A stretch of DNA of 64,000 nucleotides from XN24 sp047921395 (GTDB lineage Bacteria; Pseudomonadota; Gammaproteobacteria; Steroidobacterales; XN24). The DNA lies in NCBI GenBank assembly GCA_047921395.1, contig JBLRWH010000002.1, positions 50,928 to 114,927 of the forward strand, read 5' to 3'. Positions 33,164 to 40,424 of the stretch are shown here, piece after piece. Positions within the stretch are counted from its first letter, which is position 1; each line of letters begins with the position of its first letter. The position numbers and the translations under genes were made by a program. The notes under the pieces were generated by a model that was given only the letters and a program-made list of their open reading frames with translations, did not search any database and had not been told where the DNA came from.

Positions 33164-33418
33164 ATGACACTCCGTGAACAGGTCGAACAATTGCTCCCGG
33201 ACTGGGAGAGCTGGTACCCGAGCCTCTTCGATGCGGCCCGGGACCTCGGCGTGATCCGCGCGCGGGTCTGCGACCCAGGCTCGCTGTTGTTGTCCAACCG
33301 TCATGCGGGGGTCGTCAGCGAGGCCGCGCGCGCCCACCGCGAGCAGTGGAGTATCGAGGACGAGCCCGGACCCGCGGCCGGGTCCTCGGCCAGGCTCAGC
33401 GCCGGCCGGCGGCGCTGA
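33164..33418 (+). CDS. Short hypothetical protein, 84 aa
   Basis: MTLREQVEQLLPDWESWYPSLF opens a soluble, helical, acidic N-terminal half (about 1-60) with evenly spaced hydrophobic residues; the last 15 residues are low-complexity. I recognise no family. It lies between two minus-strand genes, with no strong ribosome binding site; ATG 33164 directly follows a GTG that could also initiate. Confidence 0.4.
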   Translation: MTLREQVEQLLPDWESWYPSLFDAARDLGVIRARVCDPGSLLLSNRHAGVVSEAARAHREQWSIEDEPGPAAGSSARLSAGRRR

Positions 33419-33444
33419 GCCTGAAAACGCCGGGGTAGCCAGGG

Positions 33445-34818
33445 CTACGGCAAGGACGACGGTAGCCGCTGCCGCTCGAAGTAGCTGCGCGTCTCGGCGG
33501 CGACCACTCCTGACAGCAGTAACAGCCCGACCAGGTTCGGCAGCGCCATGAGTCCGTTCATCACGTCGGACAGCAGCCAGACGAAGTCGAGCGTGTAGAT
33601 CGAGCCCATGAACGCGGCGAGTATGAACAGCAACCGGTAAGGCAGGATCGCCTGCACGCCGAAGATGTACTCGATTCCCCGCGAGCCGTAGTGGCTCCAG
33701 CCGAGGATGGTCGAGAACGCAAACATCGCCAGGCAGATCGCGACGATGCCCGGGCCGATCGGCCCGGGCATCGCCGAGCCGAAGGCGAGCTGGGTCAGCG
33801 CGGCGCCGTTGATGCCCGAGCTCCAGGCGCCGCTGGCGATGATCGCGATCCCGGTGAACGTGCACACGACCAGCGTGTCGATGAACGTCTGCGTCATCGA
33901 CACCATCGCCTGGCGTACGGGCTCCCGGGTCTTCGCGGCCGCCGCCGCGATACCCGCCGAGCCAAGCCCCGACTCGTTGGAGAAAATGCCGCGCGCGACG
34001 CCGTAGCGCATCGCCTGGGCGATGGTCGCGCCGAGGAAGCCGCCGGCCGCGGAGCTGCCGGTGAACGCGTCGGTGAACACCAGCGCGAAGGCGGCTGGAA
34101 TGGCGGTGAAGTTGAACAGCAGCACGATCGTGCAGGCGCCGACGTAGATCACGATCATGAACGGGACGAACAGGCTCGTGAACCCCCCGATCGAGCGGAT
34201 CCCGCCCAGCGTCACGGCGGCGAGCGCGACCGCGATGGTCGCGCCGGTCACCCAGGCCGGCACGCCGAAGGCGCCGCCGATCGCGTCGGCGACCGAGTTC
34301 GACTGCACCATGTTGCCGATACCGAACGCCGCGCAGGCGGTGAACAACGCGAACAACCAGCCGAGCATGCGCCCGAACGGCTTCCAGCGAATGCCCTCGG
34401 ACAGGTAGTACATCGGCCCGCCCGCCTGCTCGCCGCGCTCGTTCGTGACGCGGTATTTCACGGAGAGCAGGGCCTCCGAGTACTTGGTCGCCATCCCCAC
34501 CAGGCCGGTGACCCACATCCAGAACAGGGCGCCCGGCCCGCCGAGCCCGATCGCCGTGGCGACCCCGACGATGTTGCCGGTGCCGACCGTGGCGGCCATG
34601 GCCGTCATGAGCGCGGCGAAGTGCGAGATGTCACCCTCGGCGCCGTGCTCACGGCGCACGATCAGCGCGTGGTGCAGCGCAGGCCCGAGCTGCCGGAACT
34701 GCAGCCCGCGCAGTACGATGGTCAGGTAGAGCCCGGTGAGAAGCAGCAGCGGGATCAGGCAGTACGGTCCCCAGATGAATCCCGAGACCGTGTCGAGCCA
34801 GGCGGTAAGGTCTTGCAC
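33445..34818 (-). CDS. Sodium:alanine symporter family (AGCS) protein
   Basis: A 457-residue inner-membrane Na+-coupled amino acid carrier. The AGCS signature region MAATVGTGNIVGVATAIGLGGPGALFWMWVTGLVGMATKYSEALLSVKYR (about 72-121) and the GGPMYYL motif (about 133) are present, with GIFSNESGLGSAGIAAAAAKT around residue 290. Alanine or glycine is the usual substrate; I cannot refine it. It is the first of two minus-strand genes after the divergent acyltransferase region, and no partner is evident. Confidence 0.93.
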   Translation of the reverse strand: MQDLTAWLDTVSGFIWGPYCLIPLLLLTGLYLTIVLRGLQFRQLGPALHHALIVRREHGAEGDISHFAALMTAMAATVGTGNIVGVATAIGLGGPGALFWMWVTGLVGMATKYSEALLSVKYRVTNERGEQAGGPMYYLSEGIRWKPFGRMLGWLFALFTACAAFGIGNMVQSNSVADAIGGAFGVPAWVTGATIAVALAAVTLGGIRSIGGFTSLFVPFMIVIYVGACTIVLLFNFTAIPAAFALVFTDAFTGSSAAGGFLGATIAQAMRYGVARGIFSNESGLGSAGIAAAAAKTREPVRQAMVSMTQTFIDTLVVCTFTGIAIIASGAWSSGINGAALTQLAFGSAMPGPIGPGIVAICLAMFAFSTILGWSHYGSRGIEYIFGVQAILPYRLLFILAAFMGSIYTLDFVWLLSDVMNGLMALPNLVGLLLLSGVVAAETRSYFERQRLPSSLP

Positions 34819-34853
34819 GCTAAGGTTGCTCCCCGGTCAGTCGTTGCCTTCGG

Positions 34854-35741
34854 TCATGCGTCATTTGCGGCCGCACGCAACGCGGCGACCTGCTCGTCCT
34901 TGCGCGCCCAGGCGTCGCTGATCCACGCCTGGAAACGCGCCCTGAATTCCGGGTCGTCCTGGTAGTCGCCGCGGCGCATCCAGTCCGGCGTCTCGCGCAC
35001 GGTCACGCGCACGACGACCTTGCGCGCCCGCCCGCAGCACAGGTCCCAGAGGCTCGGTGCGCCGCCGGGATAGACGATGGTCACGTCCAGCACGCGGTGC
35101 AGGATCTCGCCCATCGCGCCCAGCACGAACGCCGTGCCGCCCGCGCGCGGCTTCAGCAGGTGACGGTAAGGCGAATCCTGTGCGGCGTGCTTCGCCAGCG
35201 TGAAGCGCGTGCCCTCGACGAAGTTCATCACCGAGGTCGGGATCTGGCTGAAGTGCTCGCAGGCGCGGCGGGTCACCTCGAGGTCGCGGCCGCGCGCCTC
35301 CGGGTGTCGTTCGAGGAATTCCCGCGAATGGCGCTGCATGAAGGGGAAATCCAGCGCCCACCACGCGAAGCCGAGCACGGGCACCCAGATCAGCTGCTTC
35401 TTCAGGAAGAATTTCAGGAACGGGATGCGCCGGTTGAACACGCCCTGCAGCACCAGGATGTCGACCCAGCTCTGGTGGTTGCAGATCACGAGGTACCAGT
35501 CGCGGCGCTGCAGCCCCTCGATGCCCTCGACGTCCCAGCGGATGTCCTGCGTGAGGCGGAAAATGAGCTGATTGCCGCTGATCCAGTTCTGCGCGAGCTG
35601 CACGAGAATCCGGTCGCAGTGGATGCGCAGCGCCGCGAACGGGAGCAGTTTCACGAGCGCGACCAGGTACAGCGGGGTCGCCCAGAACAACAGGTTCAGG
35701 ACGATCAGCGCCATGGTGACGATGCCGCGCAGGGTGGCCAT
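34854..35741 (-). CDS. Lysophospholipid-type acyltransferase (YihG-like)
   Basis: A 295-residue membrane-associated acyltransferase with an N-terminal hydrophobic helix (GIVTMALIVLNLLFWATPLYLVALV), the catalytic NHQSWVD (His89 and Asp94, the HX4D motif), a second block RIPFLKFFLKKQLIWVPVLGFAWW, and FVEGTRFT (about 170) for glycerol-phosphate binding. The pattern is that of the YihG/PlsC group, which transfers acyl groups to lysophosphatidate or related lipids. The start at 35741 places the helix at the N-terminus. Confidence 0.9.
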   Translation of the reverse strand: MATLRGIVTMALIVLNLLFWATPLYLVALVKLLPFAALRIHCDRILVQLAQNWISGNQLIFRLTQDIRWDVEGIEGLQRRDWYLVICNHQSWVDILVLQGVFNRRIPFLKFFLKKQLIWVPVLGFAWWALDFPFMQRHSREFLERHPEARGRDLEVTRRACEHFSQIPTSVMNFVEGTRFTLAKHAAQDSPYRHLLKPRAGGTAFVLGAMGEILHRVLDVTIVYPGGAPSLWDLCCGRARKVVVRVTVRETPDWMRRGDYQDDPEFRARFQAWISDAWARKDEQVAALRAAANDA

Positions 35742-35806
35742 GGCGGGAGATTGTAGCCGTTTCGGCGCTGGCCGCACGGCCGGGGGGGAGTGTAACCTTG
35801 CCGCCC

Positions 35807-36775
35807 ATGAAAGCCGTTTTTCCCGATTTCTCGACGGTCAGTCGCGGCGACATCGACCTCGGCCCGCTCGAGGCCGCGGGCATCGACCTCGCCCTGTACG
35901 GCGTCACGACGGCGGCGGAGCTGCCCGCGCGCCTCGCGGCGGCAGAAATCCTGATCACGAACAAGATCCGCATCGGTGAGGCCGAACTCGCGGCGGCGCG
36001 ACTGCTGAAGCTCATCTGCCTGTCCGCGACCGGGGTGAACAACGTCGACCTCGAGGCGGCCCAGGCGCGCGGCATCGGCGTCTGCAACATCACCGCCTAT
36101 TGCACGGCCTCGGTGGTGCAGCACGTCTACGCGATGATCCTGGCCCTGACCCATCACCTGTCGGGCTACCAGCGCGTCCTGCAGCAGGGCGCGTGGAAGA
36201 CCAGCCCGCAATTCTGCCTGCTGGACTATCCGATCCGCGAACTTTCGGGGCGCACGCTCGGCATCGTCGGCTATGGCGAGCTGGGCCGGGGCGTGGCGCG
36301 CGTCGCGCCGGCCTTCGGGCTCGAGGTACTGGTCAGCGAGCGGCCCGGCGGCCCGGGCGCGTCGACCCCGGCGGCGGAAGCGCGGGTCCCGTTCGAACGG
36401 TTGCTCGAGGAGGCCGACATCCTGTCGCTGCATTGCCCGCTGACCGACGCCACGCGCGGGCTCATCGATGCCCGCGCGCTCGGCCGCATGAAGCGCGACG
36501 CCCTGCTGATCAACACGGCGCGCGGCGCGCTGGTGGACTCGGCCGCGCTCGCCGCTGCGCTGCGCGCCCAGCGCATCGGCGGCGCGGGCATCGACGTGCT
36601 CCCGCAGGAACCGCCCGTGGACGGCGACCCGCTGCTCGACGCCGCGATCCCGAACCTGATCATTACCCCCCACGTCGCCTGGGCGGCGCGTGAATCCCGC
36701 CAGCGAGCCATCGACGAAATCGCCGCCAATATCCGCTCGTTCCTGGCAGGCGGCCGTCGCGGCCGGGTCATTTGA
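35807..36775 (+). CDS. D-2-hydroxyacid dehydrogenase, NAD(P)-dependent
   Basis: A 322-residue dehydrogenase with the cofactor motif LGIVGYGELGRGVARVA (about 147-163), a catalytic Arg in NTARGALVD (about 233), the Glu in LPQEPP (about 265) and the His in PHVAWA (about 287). Substrate could be hydroxypyruvate, glycerate or glyoxylate. A start at 35807 (MKAVFPDF) gives the typical N-terminus. Its stop overlaps the TTG start of the photolyase gene by 4 bases. Confidence 0.9.
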   Translation: MKAVFPDFSTVSRGDIDLGPLEAAGIDLALYGVTTAAELPARLAAAEILITNKIRIGEAELAAARLLKLICLSATGVNNVDLEAAQARGIGVCNITAYCTASVVQHVYAMILALTHHLSGYQRVLQQGAWKTSPQFCLLDYPIRELSGRTLGIVGYGELGRGVARVAPAFGLEVLVSERPGGPGASTPAAEARVPFERLLEEADILSLHCPLTDATRGLIDARALGRMKRDALLINTARGALVDSAALAAALRAQRIGGAGIDVLPQEPPVDGDPLLDAAIPNLIITPHVAWAARESRQRAIDEIAANIRSFLAGGRRGRVI

Positions 36776-38166
36776 AACTCGCACTCTGCTGGTTCCGCCG
36801 GGATCTCCGGCTCGCCGACAACCCGGCGCTCATCGCCGCATGCGAAGACGCCGAGGGGGTGCTGCCCGTTTATGTCTGGTCGCCGGAGGACGAGCACGAA
36901 TGGGCGCCGGGCGGCGCGGGACGCTGGTGGCTGCACGAGAGCCTCGCCGCGCTCGACGCATCGCTGCGCGCACGCGGCAGCCGCCTTCTGCTGCGCGCCG
37001 GTCCCGCGGCCGAAACCCTGGCGGCGCTGGTCGCCGAGACCGGCGCCGAGGCGGTGTACTGGAACCGGCTATACGAACCAGCCCTGGTCGAGCGGGATAC
37101 GGCGATCAAGTCCCGGCTCGGCGACGCGGGCGTCGAGGCGCGCAGCTTCCAGGCCGCCCTGCTCCACGAGCCGTGGGCACTGGCCACCGGCAAGGGCGAT
37201 CCGTACCGCGTGTTCACGCCGTTCTGGAAGGCCGCGTTGAAGTTGCCCGAGCCGGCCCCGCCGTGTGCGCCGCCGGCGTGCCTGCAACCCCCCACCCGCT
37301 GGCCCGCCGGGCAGAGGCTGGAAGAACTCGAGCTGCTGCCGAGCGTCCGCTGGTACGACGGCCTGGCGACGGCCTGGACACCGGGCGAGGATGGCGCGCT
37401 GGCGCGGCTGGACGCGTGGTGCGGCGACGGCCTGGCCCGCTATGCCGAGGGGCGCAACCGCCCGGATCGCGACGAGACGTCCGCGCTGTCGCCTTACCTG
37501 CACCACGGCGAGCTCTCGCCGCGGCAGGCCTGGCATGCGGCGGCCGCACGGCGCGACGAGGTGCCGGAGCGCGACCTCGAGTGCTGGCTGCGGGAGCTCG
37601 GCTGGCGCGAGTTTGCGCATCACGTCCTGTACCACTTCCCGCGCACCCCGACCGAGCCCATGTACGAAAAATACGCGGCCTTTCCCTGGCGCGCGGACCA
37701 CGAGGCCATGCTGGAGGCCTGGCGGCGTGGCCGCACCGGAATCCCGATCGTGGATGCCGGAATGCGCCAGCTCTGGACGACCGGCTGGATGCACAACCGC
37801 GTGCGCATGATCGCCGCGTCGCTGCTGGTGAAGAACATCCGCGCCCCCTGGCAGGCCGGCGCCCGCTGGTTTTGGGACACGCTGGTGGACGCGGACCTCG
37901 CCAACAACACGATGGGCTGGCAATGGAGCGCCGGGTCCGGCGCCGACGCCGCGCCTTACTTCCGGATTTTCAACCCGGTGACCCAGGGCGAGAAATTCGA
38001 CCCGCGCGGGGACTACGTGAAGCGCTGGGTGCCGGAACTGGCGGGTCTGCCGCCCCAGAAAATCCATCGGCCCTGGGAGCAGCCCCCCGCGGGCTACCCG
38101 GCGCCCGTGGTCGATCTCAAGCGCAGTCGCGAGGAAGCGCTCGCCGCGCTCGCCAGCCTGCGCTAG
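36772..38166 (+). CDS. phrB: Deoxyribodipyrimidine photo-lyase
   Basis: Uses light, FAD and an antenna pigment to split cyclobutane pyrimidine dimers. The 464-residue protein has the N-terminal antenna domain (LCWFRRDLRLADNPAL), and the FAD/DNA domain with RDETSALSPYLHHGELSPRQ, CWLRELGWREFAHHVLYHFP, GWMHNRVRMIAASLLVKN and RIFNPVTQGEKFDPRGDYVKRW. The initiation codon is TTG (36772), overlapping the upstream stop as TTGA; no other in-frame start is close. A hairpin follows the stop. Confidence 0.95.
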   Translation: MKLALCWFRRDLRLADNPALIAACEDAEGVLPVYVWSPEDEHEWAPGGAGRWWLHESLAALDASLRARGSRLLLRAGPAAETLAALVAETGAEAVYWNRLYEPALVERDTAIKSRLGDAGVEARSFQAALLHEPWALATGKGDPYRVFTPFWKAALKLPEPAPPCAPPACLQPPTRWPAGQRLEELELLPSVRWYDGLATAWTPGEDGALARLDAWCGDGLARYAEGRNRPDRDETSALSPYLHHGELSPRQAWHAAAARRDEVPERDLECWLRELGWREFAHHVLYHFPRTPTEPMYEKYAAFPWRADHEAMLEAWRRGRTGIPIVDAGMRQLWTTGWMHNRVRMIAASLLVKNIRAPWQAGARWFWDTLVDADLANNTMGWQWSAGSGADAAPYFRIFNPVTQGEKFDPRGDYVKRWVPELAGLPPQKIHRPWEQPPAGYPAPVVDLKRSREEALAALASLR

Positions 38167-38186
38167 CCCCCAAGGCCTGTTCAAGC

Positions 38187-38220
38187 TGGCCCGGTCACGG
38201 CCCGCGCGATGACCGGGCCA
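38187..38220. terminator. Hairpin between convergent photolyase and ahpD genes
   Basis: TGGCCCGGTCA (38187-38197) and TGACCGGGCCA (38210-38220) form a perfect 11-bp stem with a 12-base loop. It lies between the two stop codons and could act on either strand. No U-run on either side, so intrinsic termination is uncertain. Confidence 0.5.
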
Positions 38221-38235
38221 CGCTCCGCCCTCGGG

Positions 38236-38793
38236 TCAGGCTGCCTCGGCAGTCGCCACCTCGGGCGCGGTCGCGAGCACCGAGGCGGCCGCCGCAATCA
38301 CCGCCGCGATGCGCGCGGCGCTCTGCACGCCCTCGCGCCCGATCCCGGCCTCCCGCACGACCTTCTCGTGCGCCTGGATGCAGAACTCGCAGCCATTGAT
38401 GGCGGACACCGCCAGCGAGTAGAGCTCGAACTCCGCCTTGTCGATGCCGGGGTTGCCGATGACGTTCATCCGCAGCCGGGCCGGCAGCTTCCGGTACTCC
38501 TCGTCGCCGACGAAGTGCGTGAAGCGGTAATAGACGTTGTTCATCGCCATGACCGCCGCCGCGGCCCGTGCCGCGTTGCGCCGCGCCGGGTCCAGCTTCT
38601 CGCCGGCGACCTGTTCGACGGCCTCGGCCAGCGCATTGCTCTTCACCGCCACGGCGCAGGCCAGCGCCGTGCCGAGGGCCTGGCCCTCGGTGAGGCCCGG
38701 GGTCCCGGTGCCGCCGAGCACGGTGGAGAGGTTCAGCTTGATGTCGCGCGCATACTCCGGCATGCGCGCCTTGATCTGCTCGAGGTTCATCAT
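38236..38793 (-). CDS. ahpD: Alkylhydroperoxidase AhpD
   Basis: A 185-residue carboxymuconolactone decarboxylase-fold protein with the redox site CEFCIQAHEK (Cys135, Cys138, His142), as in mycobacterial AhpD, which reduces AhpC and has weak peroxidase activity. FVGDEEYRKLPARLRMNVIGNPG is another family block. AGGAG precedes two adjacent ATG codons; either could initiate. It follows ahpC by 8 bases, so the reductant and peroxidase are cotranscribed, with the OxyR site upstream of both. Confidence 0.92.
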   Translation of the reverse strand: MMNLEQIKARMPEYARDIKLNLSTVLGGTGTPGLTEGQALGTALACAVAVKSNALAEAVEQVAGEKLDPARRNAARAAAAVMAMNNVYYRFTHFVGDEEYRKLPARLRMNVIGNPGIDKAEFELYSLAVSAINGCEFCIQAHEKVVREAGIGREGVQSAARIAAVIAAAASVLATAPEVATAEAA

Positions 38794-38801
38794 GGCGCTC
38801 C

Positions 38802-39341
38802 TCAGGCGGCCTTGAGGGTGTCGTCACCCTTCTTCCAGTTGCAGGGGCAGAGCTCGTCGGTCTGCAGCGCGTCCAGCACGCGCAGCACCTCGTCCGGGCT
38901 GCGGCCGACGTTCAGGTCGGTGACATAGACGAAGCGCACGACATCTTCCTGGTCGACGATGAAGGTGGCGCGCTGGGCCACGCCCTCGGCCTCGTCGAGG
39001 ATGCCGAGCGCCGCGCTCAGCTCGCGCTTGATGTCGGAGAGCATCGGGAACGGCAGGTCGCGCAGCTCTTCCTTGTCGCTGCGCCAGGCGAGGTGCACGA
39101 ACTCGGAGTCGGTGGAGACGCCGAACAGCTGTGCGTCGCGGTCCTTGAACTCGCCGTTCAGCTTGCCGAACGCGGCGATCTCGGTCGGGCAGACGAAGGT
39201 GAAGTCCTTCGGCCAGAAGAACAGGATCTTCCACTGGCCCTTCAGGTCTTCGCTGGAGAAGTCCTTGAAGGCGGTGTTGATGTCGTTGCTGACGACACCC
39301 TTGAGCTTGAAGGCGGGGAATTTCTTGCCGATGCTGATCAT
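38802..39341 (-). CDS. ahpC: Peroxiredoxin, AhpC type
   Basis: Reduces hydrogen peroxide and organic hydroperoxides. In the 179-residue protein, FTFVCPTE contains the peroxidatic Cys51, and CPCNW near the C-terminus offers Cys165 and Cys167 as resolving residues. The ATG at 39341 has AAGGAG 8 bases upstream; a longer frame of 16 codons lacks such a site. It is the first gene after the OxyR box, transcribed away from oxyR, with ahpD downstream as its likely reductant in place of AhpF. Confidence 0.94.
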   Translation of the reverse strand: MISIGKKFPAFKLKGVVSNDINTAFKDFSSEDLKGQWKILFFWPKDFTFVCPTEIAAFGKLNGEFKDRDAQLFGVSTDSEFVHLAWRSDKEELRDLPFPMLSDIKRELSAALGILDEAEGVAQRATFIVDQEDVVRFVYVTDLNVGRSPDEVLRVLDALQTDELCPCNWKKGDDTLKAA

Positions 39342-39413
39342 GTCGTAGCTCCTTGCGGTGCAGTTCTGGCGAATGTTGCGTAACAGCATGCGGCCCGGGT
39401 CTTGATTTATCCA

Positions 39414-39450
39414 ATGAATTGAATCTATCGTTTCGATAGATGAAATCTAT
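39414..39450. promoter_or_regulatory. OxyR binding site between ahpC and oxyR
   Basis: ATGA-N7-CTAT-N7-ATAG-N7-CTAT fits the OxyR recognition pattern of four tetranucleotides spaced by seven bases; three of the four are exact (39425, 39436 and 39447), and the first (39414) is partial. It covers the oxyR start codon (39440) and faces the ahpC promoter region, consistent with activation of ahpC and autorepression of oxyR. Confidence 0.8.
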
Positions 39451-40357
39451 CAACATCCACCTGAGCCTGCGGGCGCTCGGCTATCTCGTGGCGCTGGCCG
39501 AGACCGGACATTTCGGCAAGGCCGCGGAACGCTGCTTCGTCAGCCAGCCGACCCTGAGTGCCCAGCTCAAGAAGATGGAGGACCAGCTCGGCGTCCAGCT
39601 CGTGGAGCGCGGCCAGCAGGTGCGGCTCACGGACATCGGCGAGCGCGTCGTGGAGCGCGCCCGCCGCGTGCTCGACGAGGCGCGGGAGATCGAGGAGCTG
39701 GCCCGCAACTTCCAGGACCCGCTGGCCGGTGAGCTGCGCATCGGCCTGATCCCGACCGTCGGCCCCTACCTGTTGCCGCGCATCGCCGGCGCGTTGCGGG
39801 CACGCTTCCCGCGCCTCAAGTTATTGTTGCTCGAGCACCAGACGCATCGCCTGGTCGAGCTGCTGAAGAGCGGCGAGATCGACGTCGGCATCCTCGCGCT
39901 CCCCATTCCCGTCGAGCGCCTGGTCACGCGTGTGCTCTACGCGGAAACCTTCCAGGTCGCGCTGCCGACCGACCACCGGCTCGCCCGGCGGCGGCGGCTG
40001 ACGCTCGACGACCTCGATGGCGAGACGCTGTTGCTGCTGGAGGACGGGCACTGCCTGCGCGACCAGGCGTTGGCGGCGTGCCGCCTCGCCCGGGTGCGCG
40101 AGGCGCCGGACTTCCGCGCCACGAGCCTGGAGACGCTGCGCCAGATGGTGGCCGCGGGCGTGGGCATCACGCTTTTGCCGAGCCTCGCGGTCGAACAGCA
40201 GGGTTCACGCGTCCCCGAGATGGCCGTGCGCCGCTTCAAGGACCCGGAGCCCTCGCGCACCATCGCCGCGGCCTGGCGCCCGGGCTGCGCACGCGAGGAG
40301 ACCATCACCCACCTGTGCGACGCGATCGAGTCGATCATGAAAGGGGGACACGGCTGA
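39440..40357 (+). CDS. oxyR: LysR-family peroxide sensor OxyR
   Basis: A 305-residue regulator: winged HTH (about 1-65; RALGYLVALAETGHFGKAAE, SQPTLSAQLKKMEDQLG) and an effector domain with GLIPTVGPYLLPRI, LLLEDGHCLRDQALAAC and FRATSLETLRQMVAAGVGITLLP. Cys205 and Cys214 are nine residues apart, as Cys199 and Cys208 of E. coli OxyR, which form the disulfide on peroxide exposure. The start ATG lies inside the OxyR box and no Shine-Dalgarno is visible; a TTGATT/TATCGT pair with an 18-base spacer would start transcription within a few bases of the ATG. The stop codon lies in a long palindrome. Confidence 0.95.
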   Translation: MKSINIHLSLRALGYLVALAETGHFGKAAERCFVSQPTLSAQLKKMEDQLGVQLVERGQQVRLTDIGERVVERARRVLDEAREIEELARNFQDPLAGELRIGLIPTVGPYLLPRIAGALRARFPRLKLLLLEHQTHRLVELLKSGEIDVGILALPIPVERLVTRVLYAETFQVALPTDHRLARRRRLTLDDLDGETLLLLEDGHCLRDQALAACRLARVREAPDFRATSLETLRQMVAAGVGITLLPSLAVEQQGSRVPEMAVRRFKDPEPSRTIAAAWRPGCAREETITHLCDAIESIMKGGHG

Positions 40358-40424
40358 AACGGCGAAATGGGGACACTGCTCCGTGGGAGCAGTGTCCCCA
40401 TTCGCGCGATTCAGCCGTGTCCCC
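40344..40424. repeat. Nested 81-base palindrome spanning two convergent stop codons
   Basis: Outer arms GGGGACACGGCTGAA (40344-40358) and its complement (40410-40424) flank inner arms of 17 bases (40366-40382 and 40386-40402) around a 3-base loop; 7-base unpaired segments lie between. Both arms contain GGGGACAC. The outer left arm carries the oxyR stop and the right arm the YbbP-like stop, so both proteins end Gly-His-Gly. It could be a bidirectional terminator or a REP-like insertion. Confidence 0.85.

Noticed and set aside
40344..40424. Simple intrinsic terminator for oxyR and the YbbP-like gene
   Set aside because: No U-run follows on either strand, so it is reported as a palindrome of uncertain role.
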